A stretch of 64,000 nucleotides of DNA from Psychrobacter raelei. Its GTDB lineage: Bacteria; Pseudomonadota; Gammaproteobacteria; Pseudomonadales; Moraxellaceae. Within the stretch, counting starts at the first letter, position 1. Each line of letters opens with the position of its first letter. This document shows positions 38,417 to 45,964 of the stretch, piece by piece. The DNA is taken from NCBI RefSeq assembly GCF_022631235.3, contig NZ_CP093310.2, positions 2,604,001-2,668,000 of the forward strand, written 5' to 3'. A model generated the notes under the pieces. It was not told the DNA's origin, did not search any database, and saw nothing but the letters and a program-made list of their open reading frames with translations. The position numbers were made by a program, and so were the translations under genes.

Positions 38417-39451
38417 TTAGTCCTTTTTACCAAAGCTACCCGGAAAGTCTTGGAGTATTACCCTATCTGGCATTTCAGGCATGATGCCACGGCTTAATAA
38501 TAGATCTAAGTGATCAATTTGCTGTTTTTTGTCAAACTCATTGACCTCAGCTATCAGCATTTTTTCGATATATTTATCTAGCTGATAGCAGCTCAAGCGG
38601 GCACACAATACGGCCAACTGATAAATACGGCGCTTACAGTGCACATCAATGCTGTGTAATAAGCGTACCAATTTGGCAGTATCCAGCGAGGCATAGTCAT
38701 AGTCTGCTACCGTATCACTTGGTAAAGGCGTAACCCCGTAAGCAATGGATAAATGTGCCAGGTAATAACAGCAAAACAGATAACCTAAAACATGACCAAT
38801 AAAATAGGCTCGATCATAAGTATAGCTCATCACCCCAAAGTGACTGAGTACGTAGCTATTTAGGCTGCCTTGATCAGCAACGCTATCGTTATCTCTTAAT
38901 CTACCCACTGTTGGCAGCTTTAAATGGTTTTTATTGACTGACGTCAGCTGCCAACCTACAGGATTCTGGGCGGGCATGGAATAAACAATATCAGCTATCA
39001 AGTCATCAACAATGTGCAGCTGCTGCCACATCATATCGGTCTTATCCAAATCAATTAAACCACGCTGATCTAACGCACGCGCCATTTGAAACTGCTGATA
39101 TTCAATGAATTGCGGCTTTAGGGCTTGTACCATATAAGTGGGACGTAGTTCAGGCTTAACGGTATAAAAAAACTCAGTACGCTTAAGCTGTTGTTGATAC
39201 AGCTCAACACGCAGCTGAGCTACTTTTTCAAGCTCTTTGGGCTGTATGGCGTTATTGATAGGTAAAGCGTCTACCTGATATAACGCCAAAAGCTCTGCCT
39301 TACTAGCAGGGGGCTTTATTACCGCATCAGCGACACCAAGCTGCTCGTCATCGGCAATAACGGGCGCTTGTTTGGCTTCTTGTTTTGACTCATTATTGGC
39401 TTCAGCGCCTGATGCTTTTTGCACCGTAATCGTAACTGAAGATTGGGGCAT
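38417..39451 (-). CDS. Hypothetical protein, not recognised
   Basis: The 344 residues belong to no family that I know. Residues 1-55 are hydrophilic and likely disordered (Glu, Lys, Ala, Gln). The rest is predicted mainly helical, with many Tyr, Leu and Gln. A hydrophobic patch FIGHVLGYLFCCYYLAHLSIAYG near residue 230 could be a buried helix or one membrane segment. No signal peptide, metal motif or nucleotide loop is seen. Codon use looks like that of its neighbours and the frame is long and uninterrupted, so I take it as real. It lies between dsbD and a tRNA cluster, with no operon partner. It may be specific to Moraxellaceae. Confidence 0.68.
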   Translation of the reverse strand: MPQSSVTITVQKASGAEANNESKQEAKQAPVIADDEQLGVADAVIKPPASKAELLALYQVDALPINNAIQPKELEKVAQLRVELYQQQLKRTEFFYTVKPELRPTYMVQALKPQFIEYQQFQMARALDQRGLIDLDKTDMMWQQLHIVDDLIADIVYSMPAQNPVGWQLTSVNKNHLKLPTVGRLRDNDSVADQGSLNSYVLSHFGVMSYTYDRAYFIGHVLGYLFCCYYLAHLSIAYGVTPLPSDTVADYDYASLDTAKLVRLLHSIDVHCKRRIYQLAVLCARLSCYQLDKYIEKMLIAEVNEFDKKQQIDHLDLLLSRGIMPEMPDRVILQDFPGSFGKKD

Positions 39452-39699
39452 AATTTTATCTCAAATGCTTGATAGATGGGGTTATCATAGCACTATTGCC
39501 AAATTGCAGCATCCTTGTTTAGCGAAATGCAAACAAAGCGAATGAACTAAAATTGGGGGATACAAACACAAAAAAACCAATCAAGACGTAGGTCAGATTA
39601 GTGAGTTTTTAATACGATTGAAGTGTTTATAACAGAATATAACGAGGGATTTTTTAACTAAAATAGAATCATGCACAGATGAGAGAAGATAAGAAATAA

Positions 39700-39776
39700 T
39701 GGGGCGACTGATGGGACTCGAACCCACGACAACCGAGATCACAACCCGGGGCTCTACCAACTGAGCTACAGCCGCC
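39700..39776 (-). tRNA. tRNA-His (GTG)
   Basis: A cloverleaf of 77 nt includes an encoded CCA end and the extra 5' G that pairs with C73, typical of tRNA-His. The anticodon loop TTGTGAT gives GTG, the D-arm has AGCTCAGTTGGTAGAGC, and the T-arm has GTGGGTTCGAGTCCCAT. It is last in a three-tRNA cluster read leftwards. Confidence 0.96.
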
Positions 39777-39831
39777 ATAATCAACACAGAGTGTATTGAG
39801 AAGTGCAGTACTTAACTTCTACAGGCGTAAA

Positions 39832-39908
39832 TGGTGCGCCTGGCAGGATTCGAACCTGCGACCACCTGCTTAGAAGGCAGATGCTCTATCCAACTGAGCT
39901 ACAGGCGC
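39832..39908 (-). tRNA. tRNA-Arg (TCT)
   Basis: A 77-nt cloverleaf with an encoded CCA. The anticodon loop CTTCTAA gives TCT, and the T-arm GCAGGTTCGAATCCTGC is perfect. It reads AGA (and AGG) codons. Confidence 0.96.
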
Positions 39909-39954
39909 TCATGGTGCTGACACTCTTACAAAAAAGACTGTCTTATTTAAAGCA

Positions 39955-39975
39955 TAAAAAAAAGCCTGTAAGGCT
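39955..39975 (-). terminator. Weak terminator-like hairpin between tRNA-Pro and tRNA-Arg
   Basis: On the minus strand a 5-bp stem (AGCCT with AGGCT, loop TAC) is followed by eight T. The stem is short, so part of the transcript probably reads on into tRNA-Arg and tRNA-His. Confidence 0.4.
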
Positions 39976-39986
39976 CTATTAAAAAG

Positions 39987-40063
<77 letters not shown>

Positions 40064-40141
40064 ATATCTTACTTTTTTATTTACGATTTTGATAATCATC
40101 ATTGACTGTTAATCAACTCTGTCATCGCTATCGAGGTGCAT

Positions 40142-40170
40142 ATAATAGGATGAAACCTTAATTCTGTCAA
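40142..40170 (-). promoter_or_regulatory. Sigma-70 promoter of the tRNA-Pro/Arg/His cluster
   Basis: On the minus strand a perfect TTGACA (40165-40170) is 17 bp from TATTAT (40142-40147). It also lies just after the mcrC stop codon and could limit its own transcript from mcrC read-through. Confidence 0.8.
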
Positions 40171-40220
40171 CACTTTTTTTCAATTTATTTTCAAAAAGTG
40201 TCATTCCTATTATAAAGCGA

Positions 40221-41759
40221 TCAAATCAGTATCACACCTTGCTGAACATCAAACGGTATCACGCTCATTTGCGTGCTATTTAATGCCGGTTTAGCATCAT
40301 CCTGATTAGGGTGCCTATTCTCGTTCAAATTACTTAAAACGTCAAGCCTTTGGTTAAAATTTTTATTTTTGGGATAAATAAGCCAAGCTTGCGGCCTATT
40401 TAGATAGTGCTGATACACATAAAGCTGCTGCCAATCACTGCCACTCACCTGCTGTACTGTGCTCAAAGCTTTATATTTTATATCAATAACATGGGTTATC
40501 TTAGCACGGCTGTCATAAATACAGGCATCAGGCTGCAACCTTTGAACCAGATGATAAGCCGCTGTAGGTTTTCCACAGACGAAGGCTAAGTGGTTTGAAT
40601 CCTCTAAGTGGGCATACAACCACTCAAAACTTGGCTGCACAATCAGCCGGCTTCCAGGCAAGGTTTGCTGTACCCAAACAGAGAGCTTACCGAGTACCCA
40701 GCGCTCAAATGCAAATTGCATATTGATCATTAAAGCAGCGGTTGGCAATAAGCTAGTGCTATTGCGAGCACTTGGGTCAGGCGGCTGACTTTGTAAGTTA
40801 TGAGACAACAGCCACCACGCCCAATCAAGCGCCTGTGTTAACAGCTGAGCCTGTCTTGTACCAAGCGTGGCACGCCATGTTAATGCTTCAGACTGCAGCG
40901 CTTTATAAGTCGGCAACCATTGATCGCCAGCAAGTGCTTTTAGCTGCTGCAAAGCTATTGGTGTGGCAGAGTGTGGGCTATGATTTAGATGCTGCTGCCT
41001 ATGACTGTGGGCACTGACTGCATAATTGCTGTCTACTTGAGACGGATGCAGGAGATAACGCAGCTGCTGCCAAGCCGTGAATAAGAATTGTGCCAAGCGT
41101 TTGTCAGTATCAAAAACAGTCTGCTCACTGTACAAATAATGCGGCCGATGCCAGTTGTTTTTTAACTGGGCAGACATCTTTATTTTGCCTTGGGCCTTGG
41201 GCTGATTTTGGCTTTTGCTCTGATAGCGACTGGGCAGAATATCCGCCCCTTGCCTTAGCTGCATTTCAGCTTTTTTTAATACACCTTCATACCAAGGTCT
41301 ATTGCCCTTAAAATGGCTGTTTTGATTTGATGACGAGCCTGCCCCTACAATGAGAGGCGGTGACGGCAAAAAGGCCGCTTGGTACCGCTGATTAACGACA
41401 CCCATACTCAATGCAGATAGAGGTTTAGCTAAGCCATCACTAGCCAAATCTGCGAGCATCTGTGCCACCCAGGCACGTGCTTCAGCCAACGCTTGTGACG
41501 TCGCCTGATCTTGTGTCTGACTCAGCGCTGTTACTTTGGGCAAAATCTCCAGACAAGCACCGCTGGGCAAGACTAGTTGTGCCAGATAATGACCCACAAC
41601 CAGACTCATTTCGCCTCGGCTAACTTCAATACGAAAGCAAGGCAACGCTTGCTCAATAAGATATCTAAAGTCACCGGGAGATTCAAAATCCGCTATCGTC
41701 AGCCTTTGATGCTCCAAGCAGCTTATCACTGCTTTCACTCGACTATTCACCCTACTCAA
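40221..41759 (-). CDS. mcrC: McrC-type endonuclease subunit of a McrBC-like restriction system
   Basis: The 512 residues are longer than E. coli McrC (348). The N-terminal part has VGHYLAQLVLPSGACLEILPKV, the McrBC-family strand that meets the AAA+ ring. The C-terminal part carries a PD-(D/E)XK nuclease: QPDACIYDSRAKITHVIDIKYK, with Asp411, Asp426 and Lys428 as probable catalytic residues. The extra length is a central region of about 150 residues rich in Gln, His and Ser. In E. coli McrBC cuts DNA with modified cytosines. The gene follows mcrB by 86 bp on the same strand and should be co-expressed. The target modification here is unknown. Confidence 0.83.
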   Translation of the reverse strand: MSRVNSRVKAVISCLEHQRLTIADFESPGDFRYLIEQALPCFRIEVSRGEMSLVVGHYLAQLVLPSGACLEILPKVTALSQTQDQATSQALAEARAWVAQMLADLASDGLAKPLSALSMGVVNQRYQAAFLPSPPLIVGAGSSSNQNSHFKGNRPWYEGVLKKAEMQLRQGADILPSRYQSKSQNQPKAQGKIKMSAQLKNNWHRPHYLYSEQTVFDTDKRLAQFLFTAWQQLRYLLHPSQVDSNYAVSAHSHRQQHLNHSPHSATPIALQQLKALAGDQWLPTYKALQSEALTWRATLGTRQAQLLTQALDWAWWLLSHNLQSQPPDPSARNSTSLLPTAALMINMQFAFERWVLGKLSVWVQQTLPGSRLIVQPSFEWLYAHLEDSNHLAFVCGKPTAAYHLVQRLQPDACIYDSRAKITHVIDIKYKALSTVQQVSGSDWQQLYVYQHYLNRPQAWLIYPKNKNFNQRLDVLSNLNENRHPNQDDAKPALNSTQMSVIPFDVQQGVILI

Positions 41760-41845
41760 CCCTATTCACCCTAGGCCGGTTAGCAGAAGACTGCTTGGAG
41801 ACGCTGGGTGCTAAGCTTGGGGGAACACTGTCTTTGTTTGGCCAG

Positions 41846-43303
41846 CTAGCGGGCGTCATAGGGGTCTTCACTTGAGACACTGTATAGCTGCTGATATGGC
41901 GCTGCTGTGAGATAAATAGATTGTGATTCGAGGCTTAAACTTGGGTTTTCCGCCACCGCCACAAAGGCTTGTGCAAATAAGCCAGATTCGGCCGAATGGC
42001 GCTGCTCATAAGCCTCAGCAGCAAAGAGGCTTGCATGAGGTTCATCTGCAGCATAGTTGAGCGCATCTGGGTGATACAGTAAGCTATAGGACACAGAGTT
42101 ATCACCATACAAGCTCTGATGTAGGCTCTGTAGTAGATACGCCTCACCTCTATGTAAGCTAATAAAGGCCATGATTTGTGGCACAATCTGGCGATACAAA
42201 CGCTTAGCAAGCTGGCGTATGTCATCAATACCCATGAAATAGGACTGCCCTAATTGTGCTTGCTCACCGCACAAGGCGGTTAATCGCTGATTTATACTCA
42301 GCATCATTTGTGCTAAATCAACCTCTTTTCCTGCATCATCTTTTAATACGCTAAGCAAGCTGGCATCCGGATAGCAAGTGACAAAATCAAAGCGGCGCCT
42401 AAAGGCCATATCAAGCACAGCGAGCGAATGATCTTGGGTATTCATAGTGGCATAGATATCTACGTTGCTGGGCACCATAAACTGCCTTCCTGAGTAGGCC
42501 AGACGCACACTCATAGGGGTTGCCCCGCCCGCACGTTTGCTCGGCTCAATCACGCTCATAAGCTCACCAAACACCTGCGCTGTATTGGCCCGATTTATCT
42601 CATCGATAAGCATTGCGTAACGGTGCTCAGGGTCACTTGCCGCCTTAGCACACAGCGCCAAGAATGCCCCTTGCTGAATCTCATATTGCATCTGACCGGT
42701 CTGTGCATTGATACGCGGCCGAATGCCTTCCACAAATTCATCATAACCATAAGACTGATGGAAACTGACTAGGCAGCTACGGCTAACTGTATGCGTCTGA
42801 TGATAATGCTGGCGTGCACTGTCATCATATAACGACAGTAACTCAGACAGCTGCTCCGTTAAAATAGGTTTTAGCTCATCGAGCAAATACCACTGGCTCG
42901 TTTCGGTCTTATCGAAGTAATAATTGGCTGAGCGCTGGGCGCTATTGACTGTGGTTGAGTCAGGATGGGTGTGCGTGTTGAGCTGTACCCATAAGGTCTG
43001 ATTGATGTTTTCATTGCGCTTATTGGCTGCTGCCTTATCGATAATCAGCGGATGCTGCATCATCTCTGGAACGGTCATCAGCCGATCTTCGAGCAGCAGT
43101 ACCGCACAGACCACATCACACCAGCCATAATGACTGATCTGCTGTACGCGCCAACTGTCCCAGCAGACCGCGATGCTGTCATCATAGCGCTTTTGTAACT
43201 CAACCAAACGGTAGGTCTTACCTGTCCCAGCGACGCCAGTAAAAATCACGTTGGTCGGCTCAGTGGGCAGTGCAGCTATTGGGGCATTCAAAATATCTTT
43301 CAC
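41846..43303 (-). CDS. mcrB: McrB-type AAA+ NTPase subunit, compact form
   Basis: The 485 residues start almost directly with the motor. Walker A is GVAGTGKT (23-30), Walker B is YAMLIDEINRAN (229-240), the signature MNTQDH is at 287-292, and the arginine finger block FRRRF is near 301. FHQSYGYDEFVEGIRP (181-196) is the McrB-family loop. The N-terminal DNA-recognition domain of E. coli McrB (about 160 residues) is absent. Instead, roughly residues 50-142 form an insertion between Walker A and the family loop, ending in SANYYFDKTETSQWYLL, which resembles the winged-helix inserts of some McrB-like ATPases. This may do the recognition. It should form hexamers that feed McrC. GTP use is expected but the signature reads DH rather than DR. 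Confidence 0.85.
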   Translation of the reverse strand: MKDILNAPIAALPTEPTNVIFTGVAGTGKTYRLVELQKRYDDSIAVCWDSWRVQQISHYGWCDVVCAVLLLEDRLMTVPEMMQHPLIIDKAAANKRNENINQTLWVQLNTHTHPDSTTVNSAQRSANYYFDKTETSQWYLLDELKPILTEQLSELLSLYDDSARQHYHQTHTVSRSCLVSFHQSYGYDEFVEGIRPRINAQTGQMQYEIQQGAFLALCAKAASDPEHRYAMLIDEINRANTAQVFGELMSVIEPSKRAGGATPMSVRLAYSGRQFMVPSNVDIYATMNTQDHSLAVLDMAFRRRFDFVTCYPDASLLSVLKDDAGKEVDLAQMMLSINQRLTALCGEQAQLGQSYFMGIDDIRQLAKRLYRQIVPQIMAFISLHRGEAYLLQSLHQSLYGDNSVSYSLLYHPDALNYAADEPHASLFAAEAYEQRHSAESGLFAQAFVAVAENPSLSLESQSIYLTAAPYQQLYSVSSEDPYDAR

Positions 43304-43436
43304 TCACTATCAGATGTCGGTATTTGCGTTGTATATTAAGCCATATCTCAATGCCGTAGCACAATGGTCCTGCTAATTACTTAATCGGCAACCTATTTTT
43401 GTGAACTGACTGTCACCTAGAGTTGGTGAAGCGCTT

Positions 43437-43445
43437 TGCTATAAT
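43437..43445 (+). promoter_or_regulatory. Extended -10 promoter element for the DUF4442 gene
   Basis: TGCTATAAT combines a TGn extension with a perfect TATAAT, about 65 bp before the start at 43511. No good -35 is present, which extended -10 promoters can tolerate. Confidence 0.55.
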
Positions 43446-43510
43446 AAAACACAAGGTATAACACCACAGTTGTCTATCATGACAACATTCGATGAATGAA
43501 AGGACGCGTT

Positions 43511-44203
43511 ATGAGTCAGTTAGGAAGTTTATTACAGCAAGCCACAAGCCTTAGCAAAAGCGCGGGCAAAGTTGCCACAAAAGCGGCCACTCGCCTAAAT
43601 CTGCCATTACAAGGTGCTCAATTAAAAGCTACTGAGACGTCGCATCAACCTTTAGATGTGAACAACCCTTTTACCAAAATCCTAAAAACAGTTCAGCGGT
43701 TTCCTGACAGCACTCAGTCTTTTGTATTAACCAAAGTCTTTAGTAAGATTGTACCCTATGTGGGCACCACAGGTATTGTCTATGAAACAGTCACGCCCAA
43801 TAAATTGGTCGTCAGCTTAAACAATAAAAAAGGCGTGCAAAACCACATTGGCACGGTGCACGCTGTGGCAGTAACTTTATTGGCAGAGACTGCCACAGGG
43901 TTTATATTAGGAGTGAACTTGCCGTCAGATAGAGTGCTCTTGGTCAAATCTTACGAGGTAAATTTCTATCGCCCTATTAAGACAGGTCAAATTGCCGCCA
44001 TTGCCACTTTAAGCGACGAGCAGCGCCAATATATATTGGACAATGCCAAAGGTGAAATGGTCATTCCTTGTGTGATTGAAGACCGTCAATCAGATAGCGA
44101 ACGCGCCCCGATTACTGTTGAGATGACCTGGGCGTGGATTCCTAAATCCGAGCTAAAGCAGCGCCGTGAAGGTAAAGATAACAGTAACTCTACTACAAAA
44201 TAA
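43511..44203 (+). CDS. DUF4442 hotdog-fold protein, thioesterase-like
   Basis: The protein has 230 residues from the ATG at 43511, which has AAAGGA six bases ahead; a nearer upstream ATG (43496) overlaps that site. Residues about 110-200 form the hotdog core: NHIGTVHAVAVTLLAETATGFILGV (the helix with the usual acid side chain) and EVNFYRPIKTGQIAAIATL. DUF4442 belongs to the acyl-CoA thioesterase (PaaI-like) clan, so a cytosolic thioester substrate is likely but not known. An N-terminal stretch of about 60 residues is basic and may be flexible. The gene is divergent from mcrB and convergent with the DUF6586 gene. Confidence 0.8.
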   Translation: MSQLGSLLQQATSLSKSAGKVATKAATRLNLPLQGAQLKATETSHQPLDVNNPFTKILKTVQRFPDSTQSFVLTKVFSKIVPYVGTTGIVYETVTPNKLVVSLNNKKGVQNHIGTVHAVAVTLLAETATGFILGVNLPSDRVLLVKSYEVNFYRPIKTGQIAAIATLSDEQRQYILDNAKGEMVIPCVIEDRQSDSERAPITVEMTWAWIPKSELKQRREGKDNSNSTTK

Positions 44204-44249
44204 TGCGCCACTTGATCGATTTAGCTGAATAAGCCGGCAGGTTAACGGG

Positions 44250-44759
44250 CTAATACTCCACCATTCCGCCGCGCATCTCATCGATCAAGCTCATAAACTC
44301 GCCTCGCCACTCGCGAATGGTCTGCTCATCAGGCAGCCACTGGTTGGACAAGGTCACCACATTGACGATTAAATCATGAGTTGAGGTGTCCATACCCGTG
44401 CTGTCTGGGGCCGGAGCATACTGACAGCGCTGATAAGCTTTAGTGATATTAGCCAGTACGCCCGACTCAAGTGACAGCTTAATACGCTGTAGCTCAGGAG
44501 ATATTAAGGTTTTGTTGTGCAGAGCCTTCTCAATATACTCAATACTCGGGGCACTGGTATCCAAATTATAAAAATAGGCCAACTCTTGTAAAAAGGCCAA
44601 TAGTGCGCCTTGCAAATGAAATATCGCAGTCTCACAGTGCGCCTGATACAGCTGCTTATCAGTGGTCTCTCCAGCCTGTTTACAAGCCAATCTACAAAAA
44701 TAGAACTTTTGGTTGGTGCGGTCTGCTTGATAGCGCGCCACTCTGCCCTTGTCTGCCAT
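44250..44759 (-). CDS. DUF6586 family protein
   Basis: The protein has about 169 residues from the ATG at 44759. The first ATG (44765) touches the GGGG ribosome binding site, and the second stands six bases behind it. TNQKFYFCRLACKQ and AHCETAIFHLQGALLAFLQELAYFYNL are the conserved blocks of DUF6586, a family I know from Pseudomonas and relatives. The protein is predicted all-helical and cytosolic, and ends with EWRGEFMSLIDEMRGGM. Function is unknown. No terminator is visible in the 46 bp before the convergent DUF4442 gene. Confidence 0.76.
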   Translation of the reverse strand: MADKGRVARYQADRTNQKFYFCRLACKQAGETTDKQLYQAHCETAIFHLQGALLAFLQELAYFYNLDTSAPSIEYIEKALHNKTLISPELQRIKLSLESGVLANITKAYQRCQYAPAPDSTGMDTSTHDLIVNVVTLSNQWLPDEQTIREWRGEFMSLIDEMRGGMVEY

Positions 44760-44846
44760 AATCATCCCCAGTTGGCACTTATTTAAAACATAACTGTAGC
44801 ATAAAAAATACTATTGCAGCAGACAGTTAAACGCACTCAAGATTCA

Positions 44847-45566
44847 TTATTTACTCGGAAAATCATAGCTCTTATAAATCTCTAGCACACCCTTTTCTTT
44901 GTCAATAAACAGTCTTTGAATCCCAAACCCACGATTTATCATGTCTGGGTTTTTATGGTAAATATCAATGGTTTTGGCCGCTTTAAAGTCAGATGAATAA
45001 CTGTTTACGCCTCTGTTTTGCATCAACGGCTTTAGCTCACTGCCATTAATACGATAAGCAATCACCGCCGAGTTGGGAATAAATGATTGTTTTGAGCCTA
45101 ATCGGCTACCCTCAGGAATCTTGACATAGCCATCGGTCAACAGTAAACGCTCTAAGTCAAAGCTATATTTGTCTACCTTAAAATCAGTACGTACTTTAGG
45201 GTCGGTATACCAGCGGTAATTGTATAAATCCACACCGCGATTGAGCTGCTTGTATAAATGATCAGTGATACCTTTGTAGCTGTCTGCCTTCATTTTAAGA
45301 GCTTTGCCATCATACGTGACGCTAAACCCTGGACAGCTAATGCTAAAGCTTGGATCAGCATCTTTATTCAGATCGCCCATACTCACGGTCTTTGAGCGAT
45401 TTGGCACACTGCTGGCAACTTTCCAATTGGCATTAACATCTAAGCCATCTTTCATCGACATGAGCATGATATTTAGACTATCACAATCTGGCACCGTCTC
45501 TGAGGCGTAAGCTGGCATACTCAAAGCTAAGGATACAGCGGATGTTATTAATATAATTTTTTTCAT
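44847..45566 (-). CDS. Exported protein of unknown function
   Basis: The 239 residues start with a clean signal peptide (MKKIILITSAVSLALSMPAYA) and continue as a soluble-looking domain with two cysteines (DCDSLN and SCPGFS) that could form a disulfide. Recognisable pieces such as DLYNYRWYTDPKVRTDFKVDKYSFDLERLLL and RLFIDKEKGVLEIYKSYDFP do not lead me to a family. It should be periplasmic. GAGGCGGTT precedes the ATG. A downstream gap separates it from DUF6586. No function is proposed. Confidence 0.72.
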   Translation of the reverse strand: MKKIILITSAVSLALSMPAYASETVPDCDSLNIMLMSMKDGLDVNANWKVASSVPNRSKTVSMGDLNKDADPSFSISCPGFSVTYDGKALKMKADSYKGITDHLYKQLNRGVDLYNYRWYTDPKVRTDFKVDKYSFDLERLLLTDGYVKIPEGSRLGSKQSFIPNSAVIAYRINGSELKPLMQNRGVNSYSSDFKAAKTIDIYHKNPDMINRGFGIQRLFIDKEKGVLEIYKSYDFPSK

Positions 45567-45663
45567 AACCGCCTCAAAATAAAATCAAACATAATCAAAA
45601 TTGCTAATTATCCAAAACTATAGGGTATAAAAATTTATCAAACAACAGCTTATCGAGCATCTG

Positions 45664-45743
45664 TCTATTTATTCAATCTATTTATTCAATGCCTATCACT
45701 AGGCTAACCATAACTTTAACTCAGTCCACAATTTTAACTCAGT
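45664..45743. repeat. Short direct repeats in the gap after rpoC
   Basis: The 13-mer TCTATTTATTCAA is repeated in tandem at 45664-45676 and 45677-45689, and TTTAACTCAGT occurs at 45715-45725 and 45733-45743. They lie in the 398-bp gap (45567-45964) between rpoC and an exported-protein gene, which contains nothing else beyond the rpoC terminator. Confidence 0.6.
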
Positions 45744-45886
45744 AACCATACAGACACCTTAACCTAGTCGTCATTTTGGTTAATATTCTAAAAGCTAGCT
45801 TACACTGATAAAGGTTAATTAATAGTCAATCAAGCTTGGTTTATATATTTTGAGTGGATTAAGTCACTATAGCATAATTTTTAGGC

Positions 45887-45914
45887 ACAAAAAAAGCCGG
45901 CATAGCGCCAGCTT
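45887..45914 (-). terminator. Intrinsic terminator after rpoC
   Basis: On the minus strand an 8-bp stem (AAGCTGGC with GCCGGCTT, loop GCTAT) is followed by seven T. It closes the long superoperon 50 bp after the rpoC stop. Confidence 0.85.
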
Positions 45915-45964
45915 TTTTTATCTCATAACAGTATGCTTGAAGCTCATTTAATAGCAGCTTTGGC

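Noticed and set aside
39452..39699. Possible integrated element or attachment site beside tRNA-His
   Set aside because: No integrase gene and no repeated copy of the tRNA 3' end was found.
39593..39787. 64-codon open frame across tRNA-His
   Set aside because: It runs through a complete tRNA gene and has no ribosome binding site.
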